DNA of 64,000 bases. Source: Trebonia sp963734665. Lineage in GTDB: Bacteria > Actinomycetota > Actinomycetes > Streptosporangiales > Streptosporangiaceae. Below the pieces are notes generated by a model. The model was not told the DNA's origin, did not search any database, and saw nothing but the letters and a program-made list of their open reading frames with translations. Both the position numbers and the translations under genes were made by a program. This document shows positions 50,314 through 58,911 of this stretch, piece by piece (position 1 is the first letter of the stretch; each line of letters opens with the position of its first letter). The stretch is from contig CAVTIR010000010.1 in NCBI GenBank assembly GCA_963734665.1, forward strand, positions 310,001 to 374,000, given 5' to 3'.

Positions 50314-52574
50314 TACCGGGTCCAGTCGGCGGTGATGGCCGCCGGCGGCCCGGCGGGCTGGCTCGTCTGGTGCTGGCCTGGGCACGGCGCGTCAGGTGGC
50401 GGGGGCGCTGTCAGCGCGCGGGCCTGTTCCAGGAGCTGGTTCATCGCGAAGGGCTTGGTCATGAACTGGTCGGCGCCTGCGGACAGCGCCAGGTCGCGGG
50501 TGCCGGCGGCGGCCTGGGCGGTGATGGCCAGGATATGCCTGCCGTCGCCGTCGCTGCAGCCGTCGCCGTCGCTGCAGCCGTCTGCCCGGAGCTGGCGGGT
50601 GAGGTCGGTGCCGGTGATATCGGGGAGCAGCAGGTCGACGATGATCAGCTCGAAGTGCTCCTGCCGTGCGGCGGCCAGGCCGTGCCGTCCGGTGGCGGCC
50701 TCGGTGACCTGGTAGCCGGCGGTCCGGAGGGTGTAGGTGATGGCGTCGCGGATAGCGTCCTCATCTTCGATGACCAGGATGCTGGCTGATGCTGGAGGGG
50801 CGTGCGGGAGGGTGAGCGTGGCGATGGTGCCGCCGCCGGGGTTGTCGTGGAGGTAGAGGGTAGCGCCGAGGGCGAGGGCGGCCTGGTGGGCGATGGACAG
50901 GCCGAGCCCGAACCCGTCGGCGGTGCGGGCGCCGCCGCGGGAGAATCGCTTGACCGCCTCGGCGGCGGGCAGCCCCAGGCCCTGGCCGGTGTCCTGGACG
51001 GTCACCGTGACAGCGGCGTCGGCGGCCGATGCGTGCAGGATGATCTGCCCGCTGGCCGTGTATTTCGCCGCGTTCTGGGTGAGGTTGTCCAAGATCCGCT
51101 CCAGCAGGCCTGGATTGGTGGTGACGGTCAGCTGCGCGGGGGCCTCGACGGTGACGGTCACGCCGGGTGCTGCGGTGAGGCCGTCGGCGATGTCGTCCAG
51201 CATCGGCCGCAGCCGGATGGCGGTGGGGCGCTGGGGGCTGCCGGACTGGGTATCGGCGAGCAGCAGCAGGCTGTCGCACAGCCGGGACAGCCGGGCGGCT
51301 TCGCGGCGAATGTGGCCGAAGAACCGCTCGCGTCCGGCGGGGTCGTGGATCGCGCCGCGGTCGAGGGTCTCGATCGCGGCGATGACGGCGGTCAGCGGCG
51401 TCCGCAGCTCATGCGCCGCGTTGGCGACGAAGTCCCGCTGGGCGCGCTGCTGGGCTTCCTGGTCTGCGGCAGCGCGCACCTTGTCGGTGATGTCCCGGCA
51501 CGCGACGGCCAGCATCGGGCCATGCGGGGTGGCGGTGCGGAACACTGAGATGTCCAGCCACCGGTCGGGGGAGGGCAGGTGGGTTTCGAACCGGGCCGGT
51601 TCCCCGGTCGCGTCGACACGCTCCAGGCAGGCGATGAGTTCATCGGCGGCACCGGGGATCAGGTCCCGGGCCGGGCGGCCGGCGGCGGCCGGCTGGCCGG
51701 TCAGCCGCGCCTGGGCGGGGTTGCTTTCTGTCACCCGGTACCGGCTGTGCCTATTGCCGGGGGTGGCCTGGACGAGGTTGAACCCGGCGTCCACCGATTC
51801 GGACAGCGCCAGGTACCGCTGTTCGCTGGCGGCAAGTGATTCCCGGGCCGCGGCGAGGTCGGCGGCGGCGGCGTGCCAGGCCGCCCGCGGGCTGGCCGCC
51901 GCCGCGTCCCCCGGATCGGTCAGCAGCCGGGCGAGCTGCGGGTGCTGGTCTAGGAACGCGATGGCGTCCGGTTCCAGCGACAGGTCCGGATGGATCTCGG
52001 TCCAGTAGTGCGCGGTGCGGATGAAGGCCAGCAGGCCCAGTAGCAGCTCAGCTCCCGGGTTCCCGGCCGCTGCGGTGACCGCGGCGCGGGCGCGGGCCGC
52101 CTGCTCTGCGTCAAGGAAGATGACCGCCAGCGAGTCGAACAGGTCCGATTCCAGCTGCGTCCCCGGGTCGGGCATCGCGACCGGGCCGGGGATGGCTTCC
52201 AGCCGGCGCAGCGCCGCCTCCAGCATGGCCGGGGCCACGGGCCGGCGCAGCAGAACGGTGATCTGCTCGACGGCCTGGGCCGGGGCGTCCGGATCGCCCG
52301 CCGGACAGCCGAGCCCGGCCAGGAAGCAGGCATGCCGGATGATGCAGTACCGCACCTCGCAGAACCGGGACAAATGCACGAACAGCCGTTCCTTGAACAG
52401 CGACGGCAACGGGCTGTCCAGGTACGCTGCCTGGGTGAACGCCCACAACCCGGCCAGCAGCGGCTCGGTGCCCGGGGCCGGGCGGAAGAAATTCGGCAGC
52501 ACCCCGAGCCGCTCCCTCACCTGCCCGGCGAGGTGGCCGGCGGCACTGTCGCGTTCCTGGCCGGCGGTACTCAC
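50313..52574 (-). CDS. Hybrid histidine kinase with AhpD-like N-terminal domain
   Basis: 753 aa. Residues ~55-95 match an AhpD/carboxymuconolactone-decarboxylase active-site segment (FCEVRYCIIRHACFLAG; Cys72, Cys77, His81); helices continue to ~220. PAS-like region ~250-365; HisKA with AHELRTPL (His388); HATPase with NLTQNAAKY, DTGQGLGL and FGLGLSIAHQ; receiver ~598-722 with VIEDEDA and phospho-Asp647 (IIVDLLLPD). The receiver has an extra CSDGDG doublet encoded by an 18-bp tandem repeat at 50541-50576. No membrane helices, so it senses a cytosolic signal, perhaps peroxide. It overlaps STAS genes on both sides. Confidence 0.82.
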   Translation of the reverse strand: MSTAGQERDSAAGHLAGQVRERLGVLPNFFRPAPGTEPLLAGLWAFTQAAYLDSPLPSLFKERLFVHLSRFCEVRYCIIRHACFLAGLGCPAGDPDAPAQAVEQITVLLRRPVAPAMLEAALRRLEAIPGPVAMPDPGTQLESDLFDSLAVIFLDAEQAARARAAVTAAAGNPGAELLLGLLAFIRTAHYWTEIHPDLSLEPDAIAFLDQHPQLARLLTDPGDAAAASPRAAWHAAAADLAAARESLAASEQRYLALSESVDAGFNLVQATPGNRHSRYRVTESNPAQARLTGQPAAAGRPARDLIPGAADELIACLERVDATGEPARFETHLPSPDRWLDISVFRTATPHGPMLAVACRDITDKVRAAADQEAQQRAQRDFVANAAHELRTPLTAVIAAIETLDRGAIHDPAGRERFFGHIRREAARLSRLCDSLLLLADTQSGSPQRPTAIRLRPMLDDIADGLTAAPGVTVTVEAPAQLTVTTNPGLLERILDNLTQNAAKYTASGQIILHASAADAAVTVTVQDTGQGLGLPAAEAVKRFSRGGARTADGFGLGLSIAHQAALALGATLYLHDNPGGGTIATLTLPHAPPASASILVIEDEDAIRDAITYTLRTAGYQVTEAATGRHGLAAARQEHFELIIVDLLLPDITGTDLTRQLRADGCSDGDGCSDGDGRHILAITAQAAAGTRDLALSAGADQFMTKPFAMNQLLEQARALTAPPPPDAPCPGQHQTSQPAGPPAAITADWTR

Positions 52575-52945
52575 CAGGCCGCCCGCGTGGCGAGGAGCTC
52601 CCAGAGCCCGGCATCAAGCACAGTGACACAGGGGCGTCGCAGCCATCCGGTCAGCTCCAGTACCCGCCGAACCGCCGGCGCGGTCCCCGGCAGGAGCCAG
52701 AACCGGCCGCCGTGATCGGTCACCGCCTGTTCCGCGTCGCCCAGGGCGGCGAGCACGGCCGCGTCGATGAACGTGGCCCGGGACAGGTCGATCATCATCA
52801 GCAGGCCGCTGTCCCGGTTCAGCGGGGCCAGCACCTGGCGCAGCAGCGGGAGCGTGCTCACGTCGTGTTCTCCGGCCAGCACGGCGACCGTGGCGTGCGG
52901 CGCCGGCCGCACCAGCTCACATGATGGAATGCCACACTTTGTCAC
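52571..52945 (-). CDS. STAS-domain protein lacking the phospho-Ser
   Basis: 124 aa from GTG 52945; overlaps the hybrid kinase start by 4 nt. The STAS core is VAVLAGEHDVSTLPLLRQVL and MMIDLSRATFIDAAVLAAL. The position after the conserved Asp is Ala (IDAAV) where active anti-anti-sigma factors have Ser/Thr, so it is probably not phosphorylated. It could act as a constitutive binder or a structural part of a sensory complex. Confidence 0.75.
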   Translation of the reverse strand: MTKCGIPSCELVRPAPHATVAVLAGEHDVSTLPLLRQVLAPLNRDSGLLMMIDLSRATFIDAAVLAALGDAEQAVTDHGGRFWLLPGTAPAVRRVLELTGWLRRPCVTVLDAGLWELLATRAAW

Positions 52946-53076
52946 TGCCGGAGATGGCTCCGTTCCGCCGCCAGGCGTTCACCGCGGTTGCCCGCGGCCG
53001 GGCCGCCGTGGTCTTCTCCCTTTGACCCTAGGCGCCGGTTACCGTAGGAAACCATCCCCCGATCATGAAGAAACCT

Positions 53077-53799
53077 TCACACGGCGCGAAGCAGGTAACC
53101 GACCCCGCGGACCGTCACCACGCGGCGCGGCCTGGCCGGGTCGTCCTCGATCTTGCGGCGCAGGTTCTTCACGTGCACATCGCAGACCCGCTCATCAGCG
53201 GCCGCGGTGCCGCGGGCAAGCCGCTGCGCGATCTCCCGCCGGGTGAACACCCGGCCCGGCTCGGCCGCCAGCATGGCCAGCACCCGGAACTCCGACGGGG
53301 TCAGCTCGATGGTTCGCCCGCCGATCCGCGCCGTCTGCCCGGCCAGGTCCAGGTAGAGGCCGCCGGCGTGGCGGACCGCGTCCGGCTCCCGGTCCAGCCG
53401 CCGGCGCCGCAAGATTGCCCGGACCCGGCTGACCAACTCGGCCATCGAGAACGGCTTGCCCAGGTAATCATCGGCGCCGGCCTCCAGGCCGACCACCCGG
53501 TCCGCATCCGTGTCCAGAGCGGTCAGCATCAGCACGGGAACCGCGCTGTGCTCCCGCACCCGCCGGCACACCTCCACCCCGGACAGGCCAGGCAGCATCA
53601 CGTCCAGGATCAGCAGGTCATACGATCCCGGCCCGGATTCCAGCACTGTCGCCCCGCTGCCCACCGCATCCACGTGATAGCCGCAGCTCCGCAGCGAGTA
53701 CCCGACCGAATCGGCGATCGCCGGATCATCCTCGGCGATCAAGATCCGCTCCGTCGCCAAGGCCGCGGATCCTTCCCCGGGCACATCACGACCGCCCAT
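53077..53799 (-). CDS. OmpR-family response regulator
   Basis: 240 aa, ATG 53799. Receiver with IAEDDPAI, phospho-Asp in LLILDVMLPGLSG and Lys in LGKPFS; winged helix with GRTIELTPSEFRVLAMLA and VRGVGYLLRAV. It precedes the STAS/hybrid kinase/STAS/RsbW-like genes by 131 nt on the same strand and is the likely output of that kinase. The 295-bp gap upstream (53800-54094) shows no gene. Confidence 0.9.
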   Translation of the reverse strand: MGGRDVPGEGSAALATERILIAEDDPAIADSVGYSLRSCGYHVDAVGSGATVLESGPGSYDLLILDVMLPGLSGVEVCRRVREHSAVPVLMLTALDTDADRVVGLEAGADDYLGKPFSMAELVSRVRAILRRRRLDREPDAVRHAGGLYLDLAGQTARIGGRTIELTPSEFRVLAMLAAEPGRVFTRREIAQRLARGTAAADERVCDVHVKNLRRKIEDDPARPRRVVTVRGVGYLLRAV

Positions 53800-54094
53800 G
53801 AGCGGAGCATACCCGCCGCCCGCTGCCCGATCGGGCCGGCAGCGCAGCCAGCGGGCCGGCGGCCCGGTCTCCGTCAGGCCCGGCCCGTGCGGCCACCCAG
53901 GCGGCGGCTGGCGTCATCTCCAAGCCCCCACGGCGTCCCGGGTGCGGTCCGCAGAACCGGCGCCCCGGTGAGTCCGGCCAGGTAATCGTGAATATCTGGC
54001 TGTGGCTGGGTAAGTGCCTGGCGACATTGGTTAGTGGTGCTGTTCTGGACCCCGGCAGCCCTGTGGTCATTCACTGATGTGAAGTGAGGCAACC

Positions 54095-54346
54095 ATGGCT
54101 GTAGGGGACAAGCGCGGTTCCCGCCCGGCGGGCACGGAGCCGCCGGCGGTGCGCGGTGAGGACGGGCGGCTGGGTGAGGCGGCCGTTGACGGCCTTCTGT
54201 CGCGGGTCGCATGCGGTGATGAAGAGGCGTTCGCGGGCGTCTGTGATCAGGAAGTCAGCCCGGTGTACGGCCTGCCGGGTCATGACAATGCTGGCGGGAG
54301 CGCCGGGGGCCTTCCGGCCGCGACGCGCTGCACCTGCCCGGGATGA
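54095..54346 (+). pseudogene. N-terminal remnant of a SigK-like ECF sigma factor
   Basis: 83 codons. VDGLLSRVACGDEEAFAGVCDQEVSPVYGL corresponds to the start of sigma region 2 in SigK-type factors. The sequence then leaves the family and stops at 54346, so regions 2.2-4 are lost. It sits next to a signalling island that controls sigma factors. Confidence 0.5.
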
Positions 54347-54386
54347 ATAAGAGGCCGACGGCAGATATGAGGGAAAGAAGGCCAAC

Positions 54387-54743
54387 GTGTTCGAGACTGC
54401 GGATATCCGGGAGTGGCGCGGTCATAAGGTGACGGACGCCGCGGGTCACAAGATCGGCGAACTGGAGGCCGTGTATGTCGACACCGGCACCGACCAGCCA
54501 GCGTTCGCGACAGTCATGGTCGGGCTGCCGACCCGGCGCCGGCTCGCCTTCGTGCCTTTGGACCAGGCGATTGCCGGTCCCGGGTACGTCAGGGTCGGCT
54601 ACGACAGGAAACAGGTCAAGGGTGCCCCCTCGATCGGCATCGACGGCGAGCTGCCGGCTGGCGACGAAGAGGCAATCTTCCAGCACTACCACCTGACCTA
54701 CCAGGCGGGCGCCGGCGGCGAGCGACGGCTGGCCCGCCGCTGA
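54387..54743 (+). CDS. PRC-barrel domain protein
   Basis: 118 aa from GTG 54387 (GGGAAAGAAGG upstream). The PRC-barrel is readable: WRGHKVTDAAGHKIGELEAVYVD, LAFVPLDQAIAGPGYVRVGY. These small proteins are common in stress regulons of actinobacteria. The next gene encodes a small membrane peptide 25 nt downstream. Confidence 0.8.
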   Translation: MFETADIREWRGHKVTDAAGHKIGELEAVYVDTGTDQPAFATVMVGLPTRRRLAFVPLDQAIAGPGYVRVGYDRKQVKGAPSIGIDGELPAGDEEAIFQHYHLTYQAGAGGERRLARR

Positions 54744-54767
54744 GCCGCCGCACGAAACGGAGGATCG

Positions 54768-54941
54768 ATGATTGCCCTGTTCCTGCTCCTAGTGATCGCA
54801 GCGATCGCGCTGGGTATTGTCGGCGTGGTCGCCAAAGGCCTGCTGTACCTGCTGATCATCGGAATCGTCGTATTCCTCGGCGCCCTTGCCCTGGCCTCCC
54901 TGCGAATGCGCCGGCGACCCGGGAGGCACCTGTCCCGGTAA
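54768..54941 (+). CDS. Small membrane peptide
   Basis: 57 aa from ATG 54768 with ACGGAGGATCG upstream. Two hydrophobic segments (LFLLLVIAAIALGIVGVVA and LLYLLIIGIVVFLGALALA) and a basic tail (RMRRRPGRHLSR). Function unknown; the pairing with a PRC-barrel protein suggests a stress role. Confidence 0.6.
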   Translation: MIALFLLLVIAAIALGIVGVVAKGLLYLLIIGIVVFLGALALASLRMRRRPGRHLSR

Positions 54942-55104
54942 CGGGCGGGGCCTTGCGGGGGGGCTTGCCGGCGGATTTAGTACGGGTCCGAAACGAAGAC
55001 GGGGGAAGCTCAGGGGGGCCAGAGGGAACCGCCGCCCGTTCGGTTGAAAGATATTTTCAGCTGAACGGATGGCGGGTTCCCTCTCCGTGTCCCGGGCTTT
55101 GTCC

Positions 55105-55734
55105 TCAGGCATTCGGGCGCAGCAGGCGGATGTTGACGTGTTCGATGGCGGTGGGGATGAGCCGGCTGGCCGTGACGACGCTGGCGTGGCCGCTGCCCGG
55201 CACGATGAGCAGCGACGCGACCGCGCCGGGAGCACCGCCGACGAGACCTGCCAGGTTGGCGCTCGGCTGCAGCGGCCAGCCGAGGCCGAAGCGGAGACCG
55301 GAGTTACCGTGCGGCGCCTGGGGCCGCAGCGCCTCGGCGGCCAGGTCGGCAGGAAGCAGCGAGCCCTCGCGGAACGCCGCGGCGGCCTTGATAAGCATGT
55401 CGATGATCGTGTCGGGCGGCACCGCCGCGAGGAATTCCTCGGTGAAGTACTCGCGCGCATCTTCGGCGGTGGGCCGCACCCAGGTCGCGCTGCCCGCGTC
55501 CCGGAACCTGGAGATCAGCCGGCGCACCTGGGCGAGTGCGAGGTTCGGCTCGGTCTGGTCGTCGGTGACGGTTTCCTTCAGCACGGTCCAGCTCGACAGC
55601 CCGTGCTCGCGGGCGATGGCTAGCTGGGCCTCGTGCAGGGTGGCGAACTCACCCGCGGCGAGGCGGCGCTTGGCTTCCAGCTTGAGGAAGCGGAGGTTTG
55701 GCTGCTCGGGGAGTTCACGCGTCTGATCGGACAT
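55105..55734 (-). CDS. LpqF-like N-terminal domain joined to a serine-hydrolase C-terminal piece
   Basis: 209 aa, ATG 55734. The N-terminal ~45 residues (LKLEAKRRLAAGEFATLHEAQ...REHGLSSWTVLK) match the leader found before ankyrin-like or hydrolase proteins. The middle (DAREYFTEEFLAAVPPDTI) resembles a Cpe/LpqF N-domain. The end (FGLGWPLQPSANLAGLVGGA ... VASLLIVPGSGHASVV) looks like the C-terminus of class C beta-lactamase-type hydrolases, but the catalytic SxxK part is missing. It may be an in-frame deletion product. Confidence 0.5.
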   Translation of the reverse strand: MSDQTRELPEQPNLRFLKLEAKRRLAAGEFATLHEAQLAIAREHGLSSWTVLKETVTDDQTEPNLALAQVRRLISRFRDAGSATWVRPTAEDAREYFTEEFLAAVPPDTIIDMLIKAAAAFREGSLLPADLAAEALRPQAPHGNSGLRFGLGWPLQPSANLAGLVGGAPGAVASLLIVPGSGHASVVTASRLIPTAIEHVNIRLLRPNA

Positions 55735-56016
55735 GGCAGTCCTTCCTAGCGCCCGCAGGTCCGCGACATCGGGCCAGAAAGATCTGCCGTCAGATGATGA
55801 TGCAAAGCCGGTGAGCTTGAAGCTCTGCCCGCGGACCCAGAGGCAGCCGGAAACCTGCCGCCGTCGATCCTACTTCTGATGCGGCGATCCCGGCAATCAC
55901 CTGTCAAGGGTGAGGCCATGGCGCATTCGCGGCGAGATCATGTAGGTCAGTAACCAGGGCCGATCCCATTGTGGTCGGCTGCAACCTGGTTTTCCCTGCC
56001 AAGGGAGGAGAATGCG

Positions 56017-56472
56017 GTGCCTACAACGGCATGGCGGTTCCCGGGGACCGAGGGAGCCGACAACGCGGTAGCCCGGCTCAAGAAGCTGGACTCTCAGGAT
56101 CAGATCAACTTGATGGACATCGCCGTGCTCCGGTGGCCGGATTACGCGGCAGAGCCGACGACGCAGGAGCACGTGCACGAGCAAGGCGGCAAGGTTGCCT
56201 CGATGATGCGCCGACTGCAGCACCCTGTCATCGACGGTTCCATGATAGAGAGCGTTAAAGGCGACTTGCGGCCCGGCACATCAGCGGTCGTGCTGCTGAG
56301 CTCAGGCGCCGAGATTGACGCCGTAGTGCATGCGTTCGAAGGCCAGCCCATGGAGCTCATCAGGAGCGACCTGTCCGTTCCCGAGCAGGATCGGCTCCGG
56401 CAGGCCGTCGACCAGGCCAGGCAGCGCGAACCGGGCCAGGGGTCGTTACCTACCTCGATGAGTGTGCCCTGA
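56017..56472 (+). CDS. DUF1269-domain protein
   Basis: 151 aa from GTG 56017 (GGGAGGAG upstream). The start TAWRFPGTEGADNAVARLKKL and the Gly-rich/VxxL pattern match the DUF1269 family of putative stress membrane-associated proteins; this copy lacks the usual hydrophobic hairpin. Function unknown. Confidence 0.75.
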   Translation: MPTTAWRFPGTEGADNAVARLKKLDSQDQINLMDIAVLRWPDYAAEPTTQEHVHEQGGKVASMMRRLQHPVIDGSMIESVKGDLRPGTSAVVLLSSGAEIDAVVHAFEGQPMELIRSDLSVPEQDRLRQAVDQARQREPGQGSLPTSMSVP

Positions 56473-56639
56473 TCACCTTGGTAGCGTGCAGGCACGTCCG
56501 GGTGCGCTCAGGCGCGGCTAACGAGGCGTTTAGCTAGCCGTCACATTCCGTGAGCTAGGGGTATTGGCTCGCTGCCTCGTGGCCAGGTCGGCTGCGGGCG
56601 GCGGAGTTGACGACGCCGGCCGGGTCGTATGTTGGCAGC

Positions 56640-57572
56640 GTGACTGGTCGAAATGGGGACGGCCCCTATCTGGATCTGGATCGCGATGCGTGGCGCAGCT
56701 TGCGCGCCAGTACTCCCATGTCGCTAACCGCCGAGGGGCTGGATGCGGTGCGCGGACTCGGCGACCCGATCCAGCTCGGCGAAGTCGAGGACATTTACCT
56801 GCCGTTGAGCAGGCTCCTGCGCCTCTACTTCGAGGCGAGCGCCGGGTTGCGCGAAACGGTCGGGGGGTTCCTGGGCCAGAAGATCCGGCCGGCGCTGTTC
56901 ATCATCGCGGTCGCCGGCAGTGTCGCCGTCGGCAAGTCCACCACAGCCCGGCTGCTCCAGACGCTCGTCACGCAGTGGCCGCAGCATCCGCGCGCCGAAC
57001 TGGTGACGACCGACAGCTTCCTGTACCCCAGCGCGGAGCTGGAACAGCGCGGCCTGACCGACCGCAAGGGCTTCCCGGAGTCCTATGACCGCCGGGCGCT
57101 GCTGCGCTTCGTCCAGCAGGTGAGGGCTGGCGTACCCGAGGTCACCGCGCCGGTGTACTCGCACGTGGCCTATGACATCCTTCCCGGGCAACGGCAGTCC
57201 GTGCAGCGGCCCGACGTCCTGATTCTCGAAGGGATCAACGTGCTGCAGCCAGCCCCGCCGGGCGCTCTCGCGCTCGCCGACTTCTTCGACTTCTCCGTCT
57301 ATGTCGACGCGCGCACAGATCACATCCGGCACTGGTTCCTCAGCCGGCTCCACGCGCTGCGGGATACCGCGTTCACCGACCCGCAGTCACCGTTTCGCAG
57401 GCTTACCCAGGTCAGCACCGCGGAGGTCGACGCGTTCGGCACCATGGTCTGGAAAACCATCAACGAAGTCAACCTCATCGAGAACATCCAGCCCACCCGC
57501 GCCAGGGCCAGCCTTGTCCTGCACAAGGGAGCCGATCACTCAGTGACACGAGTCCGGCTACGGCGATTCTGA
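56640..57572 (+). CDS. coaA: Pantothenate kinase (type I)
   Basis: 310 aa from GTG 56640, matching the usual length of actinobacterial CoaA; a TTG at 56607 is possible. It phosphorylates pantothenate, the first step of CoA synthesis. P-loop AVAGSVAVGKSTTARLLQ, the DSFLYP region, PVYSHVAYDI and the substrate region WKTINEVNLIENI are intact. It is a single-copy core gene in a mostly accessory stretch. The 279-bp gap after it (57573-57851) shows no gene. Confidence 0.93.
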   Translation: MTGRNGDGPYLDLDRDAWRSLRASTPMSLTAEGLDAVRGLGDPIQLGEVEDIYLPLSRLLRLYFEASAGLRETVGGFLGQKIRPALFIIAVAGSVAVGKSTTARLLQTLVTQWPQHPRAELVTTDSFLYPSAELEQRGLTDRKGFPESYDRRALLRFVQQVRAGVPEVTAPVYSHVAYDILPGQRQSVQRPDVLILEGINVLQPAPPGALALADFFDFSVYVDARTDHIRHWFLSRLHALRDTAFTDPQSPFRRLTQVSTAEVDAFGTMVWKTINEVNLIENIQPTRARASLVLHKGADHSVTRVRLRRF

Positions 57573-57851
57573 GCCCGGGCCGGAAACTGCCGCGCGCTCT
57601 CCCGCCCTGCGATGCCGGAATAGCACTGGCCGGCCCCGCGTTCTTACCCCAGTCGATGCGTCAGTGTCCCCCGGGCTCAAATCACAGCCTTCATGGAATA
57701 CCGTTCGGCTGGAGCCATGTTGCGCCTTTCGCCGTGAGGCGACCTGCGCATCGGCACGGCACGCCCTCGCGAGCACATGCTCCCGGGGGCGCTGTCATGT
57801 CCGGACCCGTCAGAAGGAAAGCAGCACTTGCCCACGACACCTGCAACTGTT

Positions 57852-58868
57852 TCAGGCCAGTGGGTACCGCAGCTGTGCCTGCGCCCGTTCCGGCGGCCAG
57901 ATCACGCGCCGCACACCGTCCTGCCATTGAACAGTCAGCACCTGGTGCCCGACCTGGCCGCGGGTCCGGGGATCTAGCCGGAACCGTGCGAACATCGTGG
58001 TGACCTCAATGTCGCAGGCGGCGGCCATCAGGGCGCCGTCGTCGGCGGTTCCTGCCTCGCGGAGGCATCGCGTCGCGATGACCCCGGCGGCGAATGCTTG
58101 CGCGGCAGGGTACGGCGGCTCGCCGCCCGTGCGGCGACGGTAGGCGGCGACGAATTCGTCGGCTGGCGGACCATCGTCGGGTCGCGGCGCCGCCTCCGCC
58201 AGCCACTGCGCGGGACCTAGGAGTCCTTCGCGGCCGCGGCCGAGCCCAGCCAGGACCTCCTCGACCCCCGCACCCACGAATCCCGCTGCCCGCCAGATTC
58301 CTGGGAGCAGCCGGCGCGCGGCGTCCACTTCGTCCGCGAATGGTCCGGAGACCAGCAGCATGTCAGCGGGATGGGCACCGCCCGGCAGCCTTCCGGCGAT
58401 GGCCCGCAGTCCAAGCCGGGTGGCTTCGCGCGTGGCTCCCTGGGCCACCGCGTCACTGAACCCCGTCTCGCTGGACAGGACGCAGAGCGTGCGGACTCCG
58501 GCGTCCGCATTCCGCACCGCTCGTATCGCCCCGTGGAAATAGGTATCCGCCGGCGCGAGGACCGTGACGAGGTTGCCCGACGCGGGTACCCATGCTCCGC
58601 CGTGGTTCCACACCAGCTTGGACGTCGCCCCCGCGACCGCCGCAGTCGGACCACTGCCGTACGGTCCGAACAGAAGATCCGGTGCCACCTGACTGGAGCG
58701 GTTCAGCGCCGCGACTGGGTCCGGGTGAGCGTCGAAGACCGTCATCTCGATCCGCGGCCGGAAAAGGTCATTGTGCCAGTTCGTCCACAGTGCTAGTGCG
58801 TCCGCCCCAGCCCGGCCATAGCCGCCGAGCGAGCCAGACAGCGGAGTCACGAGAACGGCGCGCAGCAT
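57852..58868 (-). CDS. Periplasmic-binding-fold (Leu/Ile/Val type) protein without signal peptide
   Basis: 338 aa from ATG 58868. The type I binding-protein fold is readable: VLVTPLSGSLGGYGRAGADAL, DLLFGPYGSGPTAAVAG, ETGFSDAVAQGATREATRLGL, AAQAFAAGVIATRCLREAG. There is no signal peptide or lipobox, so it is probably cytosolic and sensory, like AmiC, rather than part of a transporter. It lies 43 nt after the PucR-type regulator and may be its ligand sensor. Confidence 0.7.
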   Translation of the reverse strand: MLRAVLVTPLSGSLGGYGRAGADALALWTNWHNDLFRPRIEMTVFDAHPDPVAALNRSSQVAPDLLFGPYGSGPTAAVAGATSKLVWNHGGAWVPASGNLVTVLAPADTYFHGAIRAVRNADAGVRTLCVLSSETGFSDAVAQGATREATRLGLRAIAGRLPGGAHPADMLLVSGPFADEVDAARRLLPGIWRAAGFVGAGVEEVLAGLGRGREGLLGPAQWLAEAAPRPDDGPPADEFVAAYRRRTGGEPPYPAAQAFAAGVIATRCLREAGTADDGALMAAACDIEVTTMFARFRLDPRTRGQVGHQVLTVQWQDGVRRVIWPPERAQAQLRYPLA

Positions 58869-58911
58869 GGCCCCGAGCGATTCTGCGGGCGGGTACCGGG
58901 AATCCCTGCCG

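Noticed and set aside
50541..50576. 18-bp tandem repeat as a mobile or regulatory element
   Set aside because: It lies in the kinase receiver coding frame and simply duplicates CSDGDG; recorded under the kinase instead.
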